Shown here: one piece after another, positions 13,867 through 22,315 of the stretch | Numbering within the stretch: position 1 is the first letter of the stretch | Layout of the letters: each line of letters starts with the position of its first letter | NCBI GenBank assembly: GCA_036398775.1 | Contig: DASWOJ010000029.1 | Span: 1-34,418, forward strand | Length of the DNA: 34,418 nucleotides | DNA from: DASWOJ01 sp036398775 | GTDB lineage: Bacteria > Pseudomonadota > Alphaproteobacteria > Acetobacterales > Acetobacteraceae | Direction: 5' to 3' | Notes under the pieces: model-generated | Seen by the model: the letters and a program-made list of their open reading frames with translations, nothing else | The model's database searches: none | Told to the model about the DNA's origin: nothing | Program-made: the position numbers and the translations under genes

Positions 13867-16749
13867 ATGCTGACGAAACAACGGCCCACGACGGCGGCGC
13901 GCGCCTTTCCTGTCGCACCGGCCGCAAGTTCCGCACCGGGAACACTCGACCGGCGCGGCTTCCTGCGCACCTCCGGCCTTGCCGCAGGCGGGCTGGCTGC
14001 GCTGGGCGGGCTGGGCATGACGACCGTCGAGCAGGCCGCCGCCGGCGAGGTGGAGCCGGGTGTGCCGACGCAGACCCGCAAGACCGTCTGCACCCACTGC
14101 TCCGTCGGATGCTCCGTGCTGGCCAAGGTGCAGAACGGGGTCTGGGTGGCGCAGGAAGCGAATTTCGACAGCCCGAACAACCTGGGCACCCACTGCGCCA
14201 AGGGTGCGGCGGTGCGCGAACTGACGCATGGCGACCGGCGCCTGAAGTATCCGATGAAGCTGGAAGGCGGCCAATGGAAGCGGCTGAGCTGGGACCAGGC
14301 GATCAGCGAGATCGGCGACAAGATGCTCGCCATACGCGAGAAGTCCGGGCCGGATAGCGTGTTTTGGCTGGGCAGCGCCAAGTTCAGCAACGAGGGTGCC
14401 TACTTGTTTCGCAAGTTCGCGGCCTTGTGGGGCACCAATACCTGCGACCACCAGGCCCGCATCTGCCACTCCACTACCGTCGCCGGGGTTGCCAACACCT
14501 TCGGCTACGGCGCGATGACCAACAGCTTCAACGACATCGGCAACTCCAAGGCCATCATGATCATGGGCGGCAACCCTGCCGAAGCCCATCCGGTCAGCCT
14601 GCAGCACCTGCTGCGGTCCAAAGAGATCAACCAGTCCGAGCTGATCGTCATCGACCCGCGTTTCACCCGCACCGCCGCCCACGCCACCGAGCACGTACGC
14701 ATCCGGCCCGGGACCGACATCCCGATCATCTGGAGCATCCTCTGGCACGTGTTCGAGAATGGCTGGGAGGACAAGCAGTTCATCGAAAACCGCGTCTATG
14801 GCATGGACGAGGTACGCAAGGAGGTCGCCAACTGGAACCCGGAGGAAAGCGAGCGGGTGACGGGCGTGCCGCGGGCGCAGTTGCGCCGGGTGGCGGAGAT
14901 CATGGCGCACAACCGGCCCTCTACCCTGATCTGGTGCATGGGCGCCACGCAGAAGACGGTGGGGACGGCCAACGTCCGCGCCTACAGCATCCTGCAGTTG
15001 GCGCTGGGCAACATGGGGCAGAGCGGCGGCGGCACCAACATCTTCCGCGGCCACTGCAACGTGCAGGGCGCGACCGACATGGGCCTGGACGTCACCACCC
15101 TGCCCGCCTACCTCGGCCTGGACGAGGCGGCCTGGAAGCACTTCGCCCGGGTCTGGGACCTGGAATACGATTACCTGGTGTCCCGCTTCGCGTCGAAGAA
15201 GCTGATGGAGACCAAGGGCATCCCCAGCACCCGCTGGTTCGACGCCGTGCTGGCGGAGAAGGGTACGCTGGACCAGCCGGACAACGTACGCGCCATGGTC
15301 GCCTGGGGCCATGCAGCCAACTCGATCACGCGTGAGCCGGTGATGCGGGAGGGCATGAACAAGCTGGACCTGCTGCTGGTCGTGGACCCGCATCCGACGA
15401 CCTTCGCCATCTCCGGCGACCGCAAGGACGGCACCTACCTGCTGCCGGCGTGCACCCAGTTCGAGCAGTCTGGCACGGTTACGGGGAGCAACCGCTCGAT
15501 CCAATGGCGCGAGCAGGTGGTGAAGCCGATCTTCGAGAGCAAGCAGGATACGGAGATCATGCTGCTGTTCGCGAAGAAATTCGGCTTCGCCGAGCAGCTC
15601 GTGAAGAACATCGCCGTGGACGAGGGCGTGCCGGTGTCGGAGGACATCCTGCGGGAGATCAACCGCGGCTGCTTCGCCATCGGCTATAGCGGCCAGTCGC
15701 CGGAGCGGCTGAAGCTGCATGCCAAGCACCAGGCGGACTTCGACCCGCTGACGCTGCAGGCGACCAGCGGTCCCTGCGCCGGGGAGTATTATGGCCTGCC
15801 CTGGCCTTGCTGGGGCACTCCGGAGCTGAAGCACCCCGGCACCGGCTTCTTATACAATACCGCGGTCCCCGTGAAGGAAGGCGGCAGCGGCTTCCGTGCG
15901 CGTTGGGGCGTGGAGCGGGAGGGCGTCTCGTTGCTCGCAACCGACTATCCCAAGGGGTCGGAGATCAGGGGCGGCTACCCCGAGTTCACCGTCGCGGTGC
16001 TGAAGAAGCTGGGCTGGGACGGGGAGCTGACGGAGGCCGAGCGGGCGGTCATAGATAAGGTCGGCGGCGGCAACGTGGACGCGGTAAGCTGGCAGACCGA
16101 CCTGTCCGGCGGCATACAGCGGGTGGCGATCTCACACGGTTGCGCGCCGTTCGGCAACGGCAAGGCACGTGCCTTCGCGTGGAACCTGGTGGACCCCGTG
16201 CCGGTCCACCGCGAGCCGATACGGACGCCGCGGCGGGACCTGATTGACAAGTATCCCGCGTTGTCCGACCGGCGCGACTACCGCCTGCCCTACCTTGGCC
16301 GGAGCCTGCAGGTGCCGGACGTTTCCAAGGATTTCCCGATGATCCTGACCTCCGGGCGCTTGGTGGAATACGAGGGCGGCGGCGACGAGACCCGGTCGAA
16401 CCGTTGGCTGGCGGAAATCGTGGAGGATGCGTATTGCGAGGTGAACCCGCAGGATGCGACCCGGCTGGGCATCAGGGACCGCGGCGAGGTTTGGCTGTAT
16501 GGCGTCGAGAGCTCGTCGAAGGCGAAGTATGTGGCGCATGTCAGCAACCGGACCGGGCCGGGCGTGGTGTTCGTGCCATTCCACTTCGGCGGCATGACGG
16601 CCGGCGTGGATAACCGCGGCAAGTATCCGCCGGGGCTGGACCCGATCGTGCTGGGGCACGGGGTGAACCAGCTTACGACATATGGTTACGACTCCGTGAC
16701 GCACATGCAGGAAACCAAGGTGACGCTGTGCCGGGTCGAGGCGGCTTGA
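13867..16749 (+). CDS. fdhA: Formate dehydrogenase catalytic subunit, molybdopterin/4Fe-4S, Cys-type, Tat-exported
   Basis: The 960-residue catalytic subunit oxidises formate to CO2 at a bis-molybdopterin guanine dinucleotide centre on the periplasmic side. A Tat signal (DRRGFLRTSGLAAGG) is followed by the 4Fe-4S ligands Cys75, Cys78, Cys82 and Cys110 (CTHCSVGC and GTHCAKG). The active-site block is QARICHSTTVAG, with Cys200 where Escherichia coli FdnG uses selenocysteine, so no Sec machinery is needed. Further hallmarks are MGGNPAEAHPV, VIDPRFTRTA, NIFRGHCNVQGATDMG and the C-terminal cofactor domain with LTSGRLVEYEGGGDETRSNRWLAEI. AAGGGGG just upstream supports the ATG. The longer in-frame extension upstream is the shadow of the Tat-protein gene. 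It is transcribed with fdhB and fdhC. Confidence 0.95.
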   Translation: MLTKQRPTTAARAFPVAPAASSAPGTLDRRGFLRTSGLAAGGLAALGGLGMTTVEQAAAGEVEPGVPTQTRKTVCTHCSVGCSVLAKVQNGVWVAQEANFDSPNNLGTHCAKGAAVRELTHGDRRLKYPMKLEGGQWKRLSWDQAISEIGDKMLAIREKSGPDSVFWLGSAKFSNEGAYLFRKFAALWGTNTCDHQARICHSTTVAGVANTFGYGAMTNSFNDIGNSKAIMIMGGNPAEAHPVSLQHLLRSKEINQSELIVIDPRFTRTAAHATEHVRIRPGTDIPIIWSILWHVFENGWEDKQFIENRVYGMDEVRKEVANWNPEESERVTGVPRAQLRRVAEIMAHNRPSTLIWCMGATQKTVGTANVRAYSILQLALGNMGQSGGGTNIFRGHCNVQGATDMGLDVTTLPAYLGLDEAAWKHFARVWDLEYDYLVSRFASKKLMETKGIPSTRWFDAVLAEKGTLDQPDNVRAMVAWGHAANSITREPVMREGMNKLDLLLVVDPHPTTFAISGDRKDGTYLLPACTQFEQSGTVTGSNRSIQWREQVVKPIFESKQDTEIMLLFAKKFGFAEQLVKNIAVDEGVPVSEDILREINRGCFAIGYSGQSPERLKLHAKHQADFDPLTLQATSGPCAGEYYGLPWPCWGTPELKHPGTGFLYNTAVPVKEGGSGFRARWGVEREGVSLLATDYPKGSEIRGGYPEFTVAVLKKLGWDGELTEAERAVIDKVGGGNVDAVSWQTDLSGGIQRVAISHGCAPFGNGKARAFAWNLVDPVPVHREPIRTPRRDLIDKYPALSDRRDYRLPYLGRSLQVPDVSKDFPMILTSGRLVEYEGGGDETRSNRWLAEIVEDAYCEVNPQDATRLGIRDRGEVWLYGVESSSKAKYVAHVSNRTGPGVVFVPFHFGGMTAGVDNRGKYPPGLDPIVLGHGVNQLTTYGYDSVTHMQETKVTLCRVEAA

Positions 16750-16780
16750 TGTTTGGTACCGACAACGAGGAGATGCGCTG

Positions 16781-17377
16781 ATGGCGCGGATGAAATTCCT
16801 ATGCGACGCCGAGCGCTGCATTGACTGCAACGCCTGCGTGACTGCCTGCAAGAACGAGCACGAGGTGCCCTGGGGCCTGAATCGCCGCCGGGTGGTGACG
16901 ATCAATGACGGCGAGCCGGGCGAGCTGTCCATCAGCATGGCGTGCATGCACTGCACGGATGCACCCTGCGCCTCGGTGTGCCCAGTCAATTGCTTCGTGC
17001 AGACGGCGGACGGCATCGTGCTGCACAACAAGGACCAGTGCATCGGCTGCGGCTATTGCTTCTATGCCTGCCCGTTCGGCGCGCCGCAGTTCCCGTCGGC
17101 GACCAACTTTGGCAGCCGCGGCAAGATGGACAAGTGCACCTATTGCGCCGGTGGGCCGGAGGGGACCAACACGCCGGAGCAGTATGCCAAGTATGGCCGC
17201 AACCGCCTGGCGGAAGGGATGCTGCCGATCTGCGCAGAGATGTGCTCAACCCGCTCGTTGCTGGCTGGCGACGGCGCGACCATCGGTGCGATCTACAAGG
17301 AGCGGGTGCTGCGTCGTGGTTATGGTTCTGGCGCCTGGGGCTGGTCCACCGCGTATCGCGATACTCCGACGGTCTAG
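16781..17377 (+). CDS. fdhB: Formate dehydrogenase iron-sulfur (beta) subunit
   Basis: A 198-residue ferredoxin-like subunit that carries electrons from the catalytic subunit to the membrane cytochrome. Four cysteine groups are visible, enough for four 4Fe-4S clusters: CIDCNACVTACKNE, CMHCTDAPCASVCPVNC, CIGCGYCFYACPFG, and CTYC with the later CAEMC. The length suits the compact FDH3-type beta subunit, and there is no C-terminal membrane anchor as in FdnH. GAGGAGATGCGCTG precedes the ATG. It lies 31 bases after fdhA and 12 bases before the cytochrome gene. It lacks its own export signal, so it probably crosses with the Tat-targeted catalytic subunit. Confidence 0.94.
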   Translation: MARMKFLCDAERCIDCNACVTACKNEHEVPWGLNRRRVVTINDGEPGELSISMACMHCTDAPCASVCPVNCFVQTADGIVLHNKDQCIGCGYCFYACPFGAPQFPSATNFGSRGKMDKCTYCAGGPEGTNTPEQYAKYGRNRLAEGMLPICAEMCSTRSLLAGDGATIGAIYKERVLRRGYGSGAWGWSTAYRDTPTV

Positions 17378-17389
17378 GAGAGGCATAGG

Positions 17390-18391
17390 ATGCGTTTTCC
17401 CCGGATTGCTTTGGCTGTCGCCTGCATTGCGCTAGCTGGGACGGCCGGCGCTGTTGAGTTGCCGCAGAACAAGCCCAACCCCGACCGCGCCGCGCTGGAG
17501 CGGATGCTCGACAGCCAACGCGAGTTGCCCCCGGGGCAGATCAAGGGCTTCGTGCATATACCTGACGCGAAGGCGGGAGTGCTGATTCAGCCGGACGGGC
17601 GGGTGTTCCGCGACGTGCGCACTCGCTGGCAGCCATACATCACTGGCGGGCTGATCGTGGTTGCGGTGCTTGCGATGGCGGCGCTGTATTTCATCGCCGG
17701 GCCAATGCGCTATACGGCTGACCCGCAAGGACGGACGATCAGGCGTTTTACGTGGTTCGAACGGTTCATTCACTGGCTCACCTCGGCATCGTTCGTGTGG
17801 CTTTCGCTGACGGGGCTGAACCTGGTGTTCGGGCGTTGGCTATTGGAGCCGGTCATCGGCGACAACCTATTCTCCAAGTTTTCGTCGTTGTCCAAACTGT
17901 CGCACAATTCCGTCGGCTTTGCCTTCATGGTGGGATTGTTCGTGATGGCCGTGCAATGGCTTCATCCCAACATCCCGACCAAGCTGGACTGGCAATGGAT
18001 CAAGGCGGCTGGCGGCATGTTCGGCGGGCCGCACCCACCGGCGCGGAAGTTCAACTTCGGACAGAAGATGATCTACTGGATCGCGGTGTTTGGCGGCGGT
18101 GCCATCTCGATTACCGGCATTGCCCTGCTGGTGCCGTTTGCTGCGACGGGGGTGCTGGGAATGCAGCTTGCACATGGCGCACACTCAGTCATTGCGGCGT
18201 TGATGATGGCGGTCATCATCGGCCATATCTACCTTGGCTCCGTGGGCGTGAAAGGATCTCTGCAGGCGATGACTACCGGGCGCGTGGACCGGAATTGGGC
18301 TTATGAGCATCATGGCTTGTGGGCAGAGGAAGCCGAGGCCGAGCAACGCGGAACGGCAGGGCCGGCGCCGATGGCTCACCCCGCAGAATAG
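17390..18391 (+). CDS. fdhC: Formate dehydrogenase cytochrome b (gamma) subunit
   Basis: A 333-residue membrane subunit that takes electrons from the beta subunit and reduces quinone. It begins with a signal peptide (MRFPRIALAVACIALAGTAGAVE), then a periplasmic segment of about 60 residues. A first helix (YITGGLIVVAVLAMAALYFIAG) is followed by the four-helix cytochrome b core. Likely haem ligands are the His residues in RFIHWLTSASF, LSHNSVGF, LAHGAHSV and IGHIYLG. The C-terminal RNWAYEHHGLW and acidic tail are typical of the group. The start is supported by GGAGAGG nine bases upstream. It closes the structural operon fdhA-fdhB-fdhC. Confidence 0.93.
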   Translation: MRFPRIALAVACIALAGTAGAVELPQNKPNPDRAALERMLDSQRELPPGQIKGFVHIPDAKAGVLIQPDGRVFRDVRTRWQPYITGGLIVVAVLAMAALYFIAGPMRYTADPQGRTIRRFTWFERFIHWLTSASFVWLSLTGLNLVFGRWLLEPVIGDNLFSKFSSLSKLSHNSVGFAFMVGLFVMAVQWLHPNIPTKLDWQWIKAAGGMFGGPHPPARKFNFGQKMIYWIAVFGGGAISITGIALLVPFAATGVLGMQLAHGAHSVIAALMMAVIIGHIYLGSVGVKGSLQAMTTGRVDRNWAYEHHGLWAEEAEAEQRGTAGPAPMAHPAE

Positions 18392-18457
18392 ATCACCAGC
18401 CGGCGCAGGCATCCAGGTGCTGACGCCGGCAGTTCCAGGGTGTGCTATGCCCCGGGC

Positions 18458-19546
18458 ATGACGATTCGACCCCTGCTCCTGCATGTGTTTCCAACCTTCG
18501 CCACAGGCGGCGCGCAGGTCCGGCTGACCTCCGTGCTGAACCACCATGGGCCACGGTGGCGGCACGCCATCGTGGCCATGGATGGCGTGACCACATGTCG
18601 TGAGCGGTTGGACCCTGGGTTGGATGTGACTTTTCCCACGGTGACGCTGCCTAAACGCAGCACATGGGGCAATATACGCCGATGCCGCGCAGTGATCCGT
18701 GCGTTGGCGCCGGAGGTGCTTGTAACGTCCAATTGGGGGTCCATCGAGTGGGCGATGGCGAACGTGCTGCCGCTGGCACGGCACATCCATGTCGAGGATG
18801 GGCTGGGGCCGGACGAGGTCGCCGGCCAGTTGCCCCGCCGCATCTGGACCCGACGGGCAGTGCTGCGGCGCAGCACGGTGGTCTTGCCGTCCCGAGTGCT
18901 GGAGCACGTCGCATTGGACACATGGCGGATTCCGCGCCGGCGCATTCAGTATATCCCGAACGGCGTTGACCTTGCGCGGTTCGGCGCGCCTGCGCCGGTT
19001 TCTAACGAGCCGCCAGTCATCGGCACCGTGGCGGCGTTGCGGCCGGAGAAGAACCTTGGACGGCTGCTGCAGGCATTTGCATCCCTGCGTCAGGCAACGC
19101 CAGCCCGCCTCGTGATCGTGGGCGATGGTCCGGAACGGGCGGCTCTGGAGATGATGGCCGCGACGCTGGGTGTGGGAGATCATGTGCGGTTCACAGGACA
19201 TCTGCCCGAGCCCCGGTTAGAATACGCAGGCTTCGACGTATTCGCATTGAGTTCCGAGACTGAGCAAATGCCGCTGAGCGTGTTGGAAGCGATGGCTGCA
19301 CGGTTGCCTGTCGTTGCCACGGATGTCGGGGATATCAGCGTCATGTTGTCTGCGGAGAACGCTCCATTTGTGGTGCGCCGCGATGCAGAGGCGCTGGCGG
19401 CGGCCCTGACGACCGTATTGCACCTGCCCGACCGGGGACGGTCCATTGGCGGCGCTAACCGTCTGCGTGCCGAGGCGGCATACAGTCAGGAGGCAATGTT
19501 CGCCGCGTGGTCTGCCGTGCTGAGCGGCTCGCCCGTCCAGGCGTGA
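18458..19546 (+). CDS. GT4-family glycosyltransferase
   Basis: A 362-residue cytoplasmic GT-B-fold transferase, group 1. The N-terminal domain has VFPTFATGGAQVRLTSVLNHHG, the glycine-rich acceptor-side loop. The C-terminal domain shows YIPNGVDLARFG, GTVAALRPEKNLGRLLQAF, LVIVGDGPERAALE, VRFTGHLPEP, and the catalytic E-x7-E pattern in TEQMPLSVLEAMA followed by PVVATDVGDI. These features define the sugar-nucleotide site. ATG 18458 is preferred over a GTG at 18442 because it begins at the usual family N-terminus. It stands alone between the formate dehydrogenase operon and a gene-free stretch, so its acceptor (exopolysaccharide, lipopolysaccharide or lipid) cannot be told from context. Confidence 0.9.
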   Translation: MTIRPLLLHVFPTFATGGAQVRLTSVLNHHGPRWRHAIVAMDGVTTCRERLDPGLDVTFPTVTLPKRSTWGNIRRCRAVIRALAPEVLVTSNWGSIEWAMANVLPLARHIHVEDGLGPDEVAGQLPRRIWTRRAVLRRSTVVLPSRVLEHVALDTWRIPRRRIQYIPNGVDLARFGAPAPVSNEPPVIGTVAALRPEKNLGRLLQAFASLRQATPARLVIVGDGPERAALEMMAATLGVGDHVRFTGHLPEPRLEYAGFDVFALSSETEQMPLSVLEAMAARLPVVATDVGDISVMLSAENAPFVVRRDAEALAAALTTVLHLPDRGRSIGGANRLRAEAAYSQEAMFAAWSAVLSGSPVQA

Positions 19547-20207
19547 GGGGGGCTGCGACCGCAGTTGGCGTCCCAGCGATCCGTGGCCGCTGCATTCCCG
19601 CGTCGTCCATCCATACAGGACGGCAATGAATGGGCTGGTGGTACTGGAGCGGTTCTCCCGTCTGCGATTTCCGGTCAGGCGCCTGTGCCAAACCGCTGGC
19701 TGCCACGATCTTACCGAGTTCGTGGGCTTTGGCATCTACGATCGCCGCCTTGCTTCTTCGACGGCGCCGGTTCGTCGCATCATCCCGTTCAGCTTGATGG
19801 CTTCGTGCTGTGATGATAGGTGTGCCGGCATAGGCAGATACAGCTGCCGTTCGGATATCTGTCCTTCATGCGCCTGCTTGGTCACCACGACGCACGCGAG
19901 CAGGATAGTCTTCAGAGACGGCAGGTATCTTGGAAAGGAATGGCGAAATAGGTCAAAGGCCGTACTGCCCGGCATAAGTCCGGCGCCGTCCGCCGCTCAG
20001 GTCGGAACAGTCAACGCCTGTGTCATCAGATGCTGCGGCGTCGCGACCAAGTTGCCAACCTTCCTGCCAGGCCACTTTCCAGGGTTATGTCCGCCAGGGC
20101 ATCTTCGGTGCCGACCAAGGTCTCCACGTCGGCGATGGCATTTGCGGGGCGGCGTTGATCATCACCCGAAATCCTATGTTGTTTGATGCGCCCGGCATTC
20201 AGCCTGC
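19547..20207. other. About 660 bases without a supported gene
   Basis: Short open frames exist on both strands, the longest being 186 codons on the plus strand. None has a recognisable domain, a good ribosome site or a sensible codon pattern. They are rich in Cys, Arg and Ser, as expected for non-coding frames. Base composition is less GC-biased than on either side. The stretch may be a decayed gene or insertion, or spacer between the replication module and the cargo genes. I saw no inverted terminal repeats. Confidence 0.5.
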
Positions 20208-21056
20208 TCAACCCAGCAATGCATCAATTTCGGTTCGCAGTCGTTCCAGCCGCTGCCGGTCATGCTCGTCCAAGATATGTCCAGCCGCACGCAACTCACC
20301 CAGGCGCTGCGCCAGACGGTCCAGCACCGTCGTGCTGAACCGGATCGGTGCCGGCGTTCCTGGATGCTCTGCCGCCGCCTTTGCCTGACGCAGCTCTCGA
20401 ATGGTCATCCCGCCATCACGCATGGCGGCCACAAGCCGCCGCTGTTCCCCCGGCTCCTTGATCCTGGCCAGTTCGATAAGCGTGTTGCGGGGCACCGGAG
20501 GTTCTGACGTCAGAACCTGATCCAGGAGGTCCTGCGGCAGATGCAGCACGCGCAGGACGGCGCTCATCTCACCCTTGCTGCGGCCTACCGCCTCCGCGGC
20601 TTGCGATTGCGTCCAACCCTTGCTCTCCATCAGGCGACGGACGCCGCGGGCTTCTTCCACCACCGTCAAGTCAACCCGCTGTAGGTTTTCCAGCAGGGAC
20701 ACAACTTCTGGGTCGCCATCGTGCTCGATTGCCAGCATGGTCTTCCAGCCCAACAGCCCGGCAGCTCTCCAGCGCCGCTCGCCGGCTACGATCACCCACC
20801 GGTTGCGATCTTTCGGATGACGGTGCAGCAGGATGGGTTGCAGTTGCCCGCGGTCATCCATCGTCGCCGCAAGCTGCCGCAGCCCGTCGTCATCAAAGGC
20901 TCGCCTTGGCTGGCCTGGGTCGGCCTCGACGGCTCCAACAGGGACTTCGAACGTGTGCCGGAAGCCGCTGTTGGTGACGAGTGCGCGAGACTCCGCCTCG
21001 ATCGTGGCTGCGACCGCGCCCAGGATCGGCGACGGCGCCCGGGAACGCCGGCCCAT
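20208..21056 (-). CDS. parB: ParB/Spo0J-family partition protein
   Basis: A 282-residue DNA-binding CTPase-type partition protein that would load at a parS centromere and act with ParA to segregate the replicon. The N-terminal domain holds PGQPRRAFDDDGLRQLAATM, then QPILLHRHPKD, and the GERRWRAA nucleotide-binding box. ENLQRVDLTVVEEARGVRRLM leads into the helix-turn-helix GWTQSQAAEAVGRSKGEMSAVLRVLHLP. The C-terminus is a predicted dimerisation region (LDRLAQRLGELRAAGHIL). GAGGGAAGG lies just before the ATG, and the gene starts two bases after parA ends. A perfect 20-bp palindrome lies inside its coding sequence at 20499-20518. Confidence 0.93.
   Translation of the reverse strand: MGRRSRAPSPILGAVAATIEAESRALVTNSGFRHTFEVPVGAVEADPGQPRRAFDDDGLRQLAATMDDRGQLQPILLHRHPKDRNRWVIVAGERRWRAAGLLGWKTMLAIEHDGDPEVVSLLENLQRVDLTVVEEARGVRRLMESKGWTQSQAAEAVGRSKGEMSAVLRVLHLPQDLLDQVLTSEPPVPRNTLIELARIKEPGEQRRLVAAMRDGGMTIRELRQAKAAAEHPGTPAPIRFSTTVLDRLAQRLGELRAAGHILDEHDRQRLERLRTEIDALLG
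20499..20518. repeat. Perfect 20-bp palindrome inside parB, candidate parS
   Basis: AGGTTCTGACGTCAGAACCT is perfectly self-complementary. Its inner 18 bases recur exactly at 22098-22115, upstream of parA. Here it encodes QVLTSEP of ParB. A repeated long palindrome confined to a par locus is the expected form of a ParB loading site or of a ParA/ParB operator. It does not match the chromosomal parS consensus TGTTTCACGTGAAACA, although the GTT...AAC ends are similar. Confidence 0.7.
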
Positions 21057-21058
21057 CC

Positions 21059-22081
21059 TTAGCCTTCCCTCAGCGGCAGCAACGGCTCCGCAGCCGGCAG
21101 CGGCTCGCCGTGAGCTAGGGCGCGAGCCAGGCGGGAATACACCGCCGTGGCAACGCTCGTCGGATACGCGTCGAGGGCGATACGGCCATTGCGTGCTGCG
21201 TGGCCGAAGACTGCGCTGTCCGGCACAGGATCCAACACCGGAGCGGTGCCTCCAAGCGCCGACATCAGGTGACCCAGCACTTCACGGTCCACCAGCTTAC
21301 GCGCGCCGTATTGGGTTGGAAGAATGCCGCCCAGACGAAGTGCTGGGTTGAGGCGGCGCTGGACCTTGTTGATCGTGCCCAGGATCAGGCCGACGCCCAT
21401 CGCATCATAAGGTTCAGTCCGGACCGGCACGATGCACTCGTCCGACGCCGCCAGGGCCATCCAGGTCAGCATACCGAGGTTCGGCGGCGCATCCACGACG
21501 ACCCAGTCATAGTCACCCCGCACGCCATCCAGGGCCTCCCTCAGCGCCGCGTCGAAGCCGGGTTCGCGACGCCCATCGGTTTCCGCCAGGTCAATATGGC
21601 TCGCTGCGAGATCAAACGGGGGCCCCCGTCCACCTGGCGTCTCAGCCGCATGCAGCACAGCTTCCTGCAAGGGACGGCCTTTCAGGATGACCTGGGCCAT
21701 GGTACGGCCATCCCGGTGAGCCGCAACCGCGCCCTCGGCAAGTACGGCGACCGTCGCGGTGGCCTGCGGGTCCATGTCCACCAGCAGCACCCTCCGACCT
21801 AACCGGGCCAGACCGCATGCCACATTCAGCGCGCTGGTCGTCTTGCCAACGCCGCCCTTCTGGTTGGCGAACACCACCACCCGGGCAACTCCTGGCTGCG
21901 ACGCCGACAATCCCTCGACCACCGCGGCGACGTCGTCCGGGACTGGCTCGTGCTTGTTCTCCCAGCGGCTGACACGCGGCTTGTCATAGCTCCGTCCCAG
22001 CTTGGCGTTCAACGCTTCGGCAAGATCGGTCTGGCTCAACCGCAACATCAGCCGTGACTGCCGCAGTCCAGAACCGTCCAT
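21059..22081 (-). CDS. parA: ParA partition ATPase with N-terminal helix-turn-helix
   Basis: A 340-residue type Ia ParA: a DNA-binding regulator fused to a Walker-type ATPase that moves plasmids and usually represses its own operon. Residues about 1-60 form an XRE-like helix-turn-helix (LRQSRLMLRLSQTDLAEALNAK, then YDKPRVSRWEN). The deviant Walker A is FANQKGGVGKTTSALN, followed by LLVDMDPQATAT, and Walker B is YDWVVVDAPPNLG. The C-terminal part PTQYGARKLVDREVLGHLM is typical. Three consecutive ATG codons are possible. The one at 22081 has the best spacing (seven bases) from AGGTGGG at 22089-22095. The palindrome at 22098-22115 lies right upstream, ideally placed for autoregulation. Confidence 0.93.
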   Translation of the reverse strand: MDGSGLRQSRLMLRLSQTDLAEALNAKLGRSYDKPRVSRWENKHEPVPDDVAAVVEGLSASQPGVARVVVFANQKGGVGKTTSALNVACGLARLGRRVLLVDMDPQATATVAVLAEGAVAAHRDGRTMAQVILKGRPLQEAVLHAAETPGGRGPPFDLAASHIDLAETDGRREPGFDAALREALDGVRGDYDWVVVDAPPNLGMLTWMALAASDECIVPVRTEPYDAMGVGLILGTINKVQRRLNPALRLGGILPTQYGARKLVDREVLGHLMSALGGTAPVLDPVPDSAVFGHAARNGRIALDAYPTSVATAVYSRLARALAHGEPLPAAEPLLPLREG

Positions 22082-22097
22082 CATCATTCCCACCTGC

Positions 22098-22115
22098 GGT
22101 TCTGACGTCAGAACC
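22098..22115. promoter_or_regulatory. Perfect 18-bp palindrome upstream of parA, candidate operator/parS
   Basis: GGTTCTGACGTCAGAACC is fully self-complementary and identical to the core of the palindrome inside parB. It ends a few bases before the parA ribosome site, so a bound dimer would block transcription or early elongation of parAB. It could be the target of the ParA helix-turn-helix, of ParB, or of both. Confidence 0.72.
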
Positions 22116-22153
22116 CACGCCTTAACGTGCCCGGATCACACTGTCTGCGTCAA

Positions 22154-22180
22154 CATCAACCAGGTAGGTTGATGGTTGAT
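22154..22180. repeat. Inverted and direct repeats of a GGTTGAT motif
   Basis: CATCAACC (22154-22161) and GGTTGATG (22167-22174) form an 8-bp inverted repeat around AGGTA. GGTTGAT is then repeated directly at 22174-22180. The element lies between the parA operator palindrome and the iteron array, so it may be a second protein-binding site in the par promoter or the edge of the origin. Confidence 0.5.
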
Positions 22181-22216
22181 GGCGAATGCCGCCGCCTGTG
22201 GGCAACTTTAATCCTG

Positions 22217-22297
22217 CGGGAACGGACGGGTTGCGACAGGGAACCGCGGGGTCGCCAATTGGAGCCGAGGGGTCGCGATCGGGAATGGAGGGGACGG
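22217..22297 (-). repeat. Four tandem iterons, 21-bp period
   Basis: Four 18-base units start at 22217, 22238, 22259 and 22280, exactly 21 bases (two helical turns) apart. Read on the plus strand the consensus is CGGGAACSGAGGGGTCGC. Units 1, 2 and 4 differ from it at two to four positions, and unit 3 begins TTGGAG. Equal spacing on one face of the helix is the signature of Rep-binding iterons in a plasmid origin. Three more copies in the opposite orientation lie downstream at 22465, 22525 and 22914. Confidence 0.82.
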
Positions 22298-22315
22298 AGA
22301 CTCGGGATAAGCCAA

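Noticed and set aside
13852..15834. A 660-codon open frame antisense to fdhA
   Set aside because: It mirrors the high-GC codon pattern of a clear molybdoenzyme gene, has no recognisable domain and is His/Arg/Gly-rich as shadows are.
13867..16749. Selenocysteine-type formate dehydrogenase
   Set aside because: The active-site position is an ordinary TGC (Cys200) and no in-frame TGA is present.
19626..20186. A 186-codon plus-strand open frame after the glycosyltransferase
   Set aside because: No domain, no ribosome site, and a Cys/Arg/Ser-rich translation typical of non-coding sequence.
20208..22115. Canonical chromosomal parS (TGTTTCACGTGAAACA)
   Set aside because: No match was seen; the palindrome present is different in its core.
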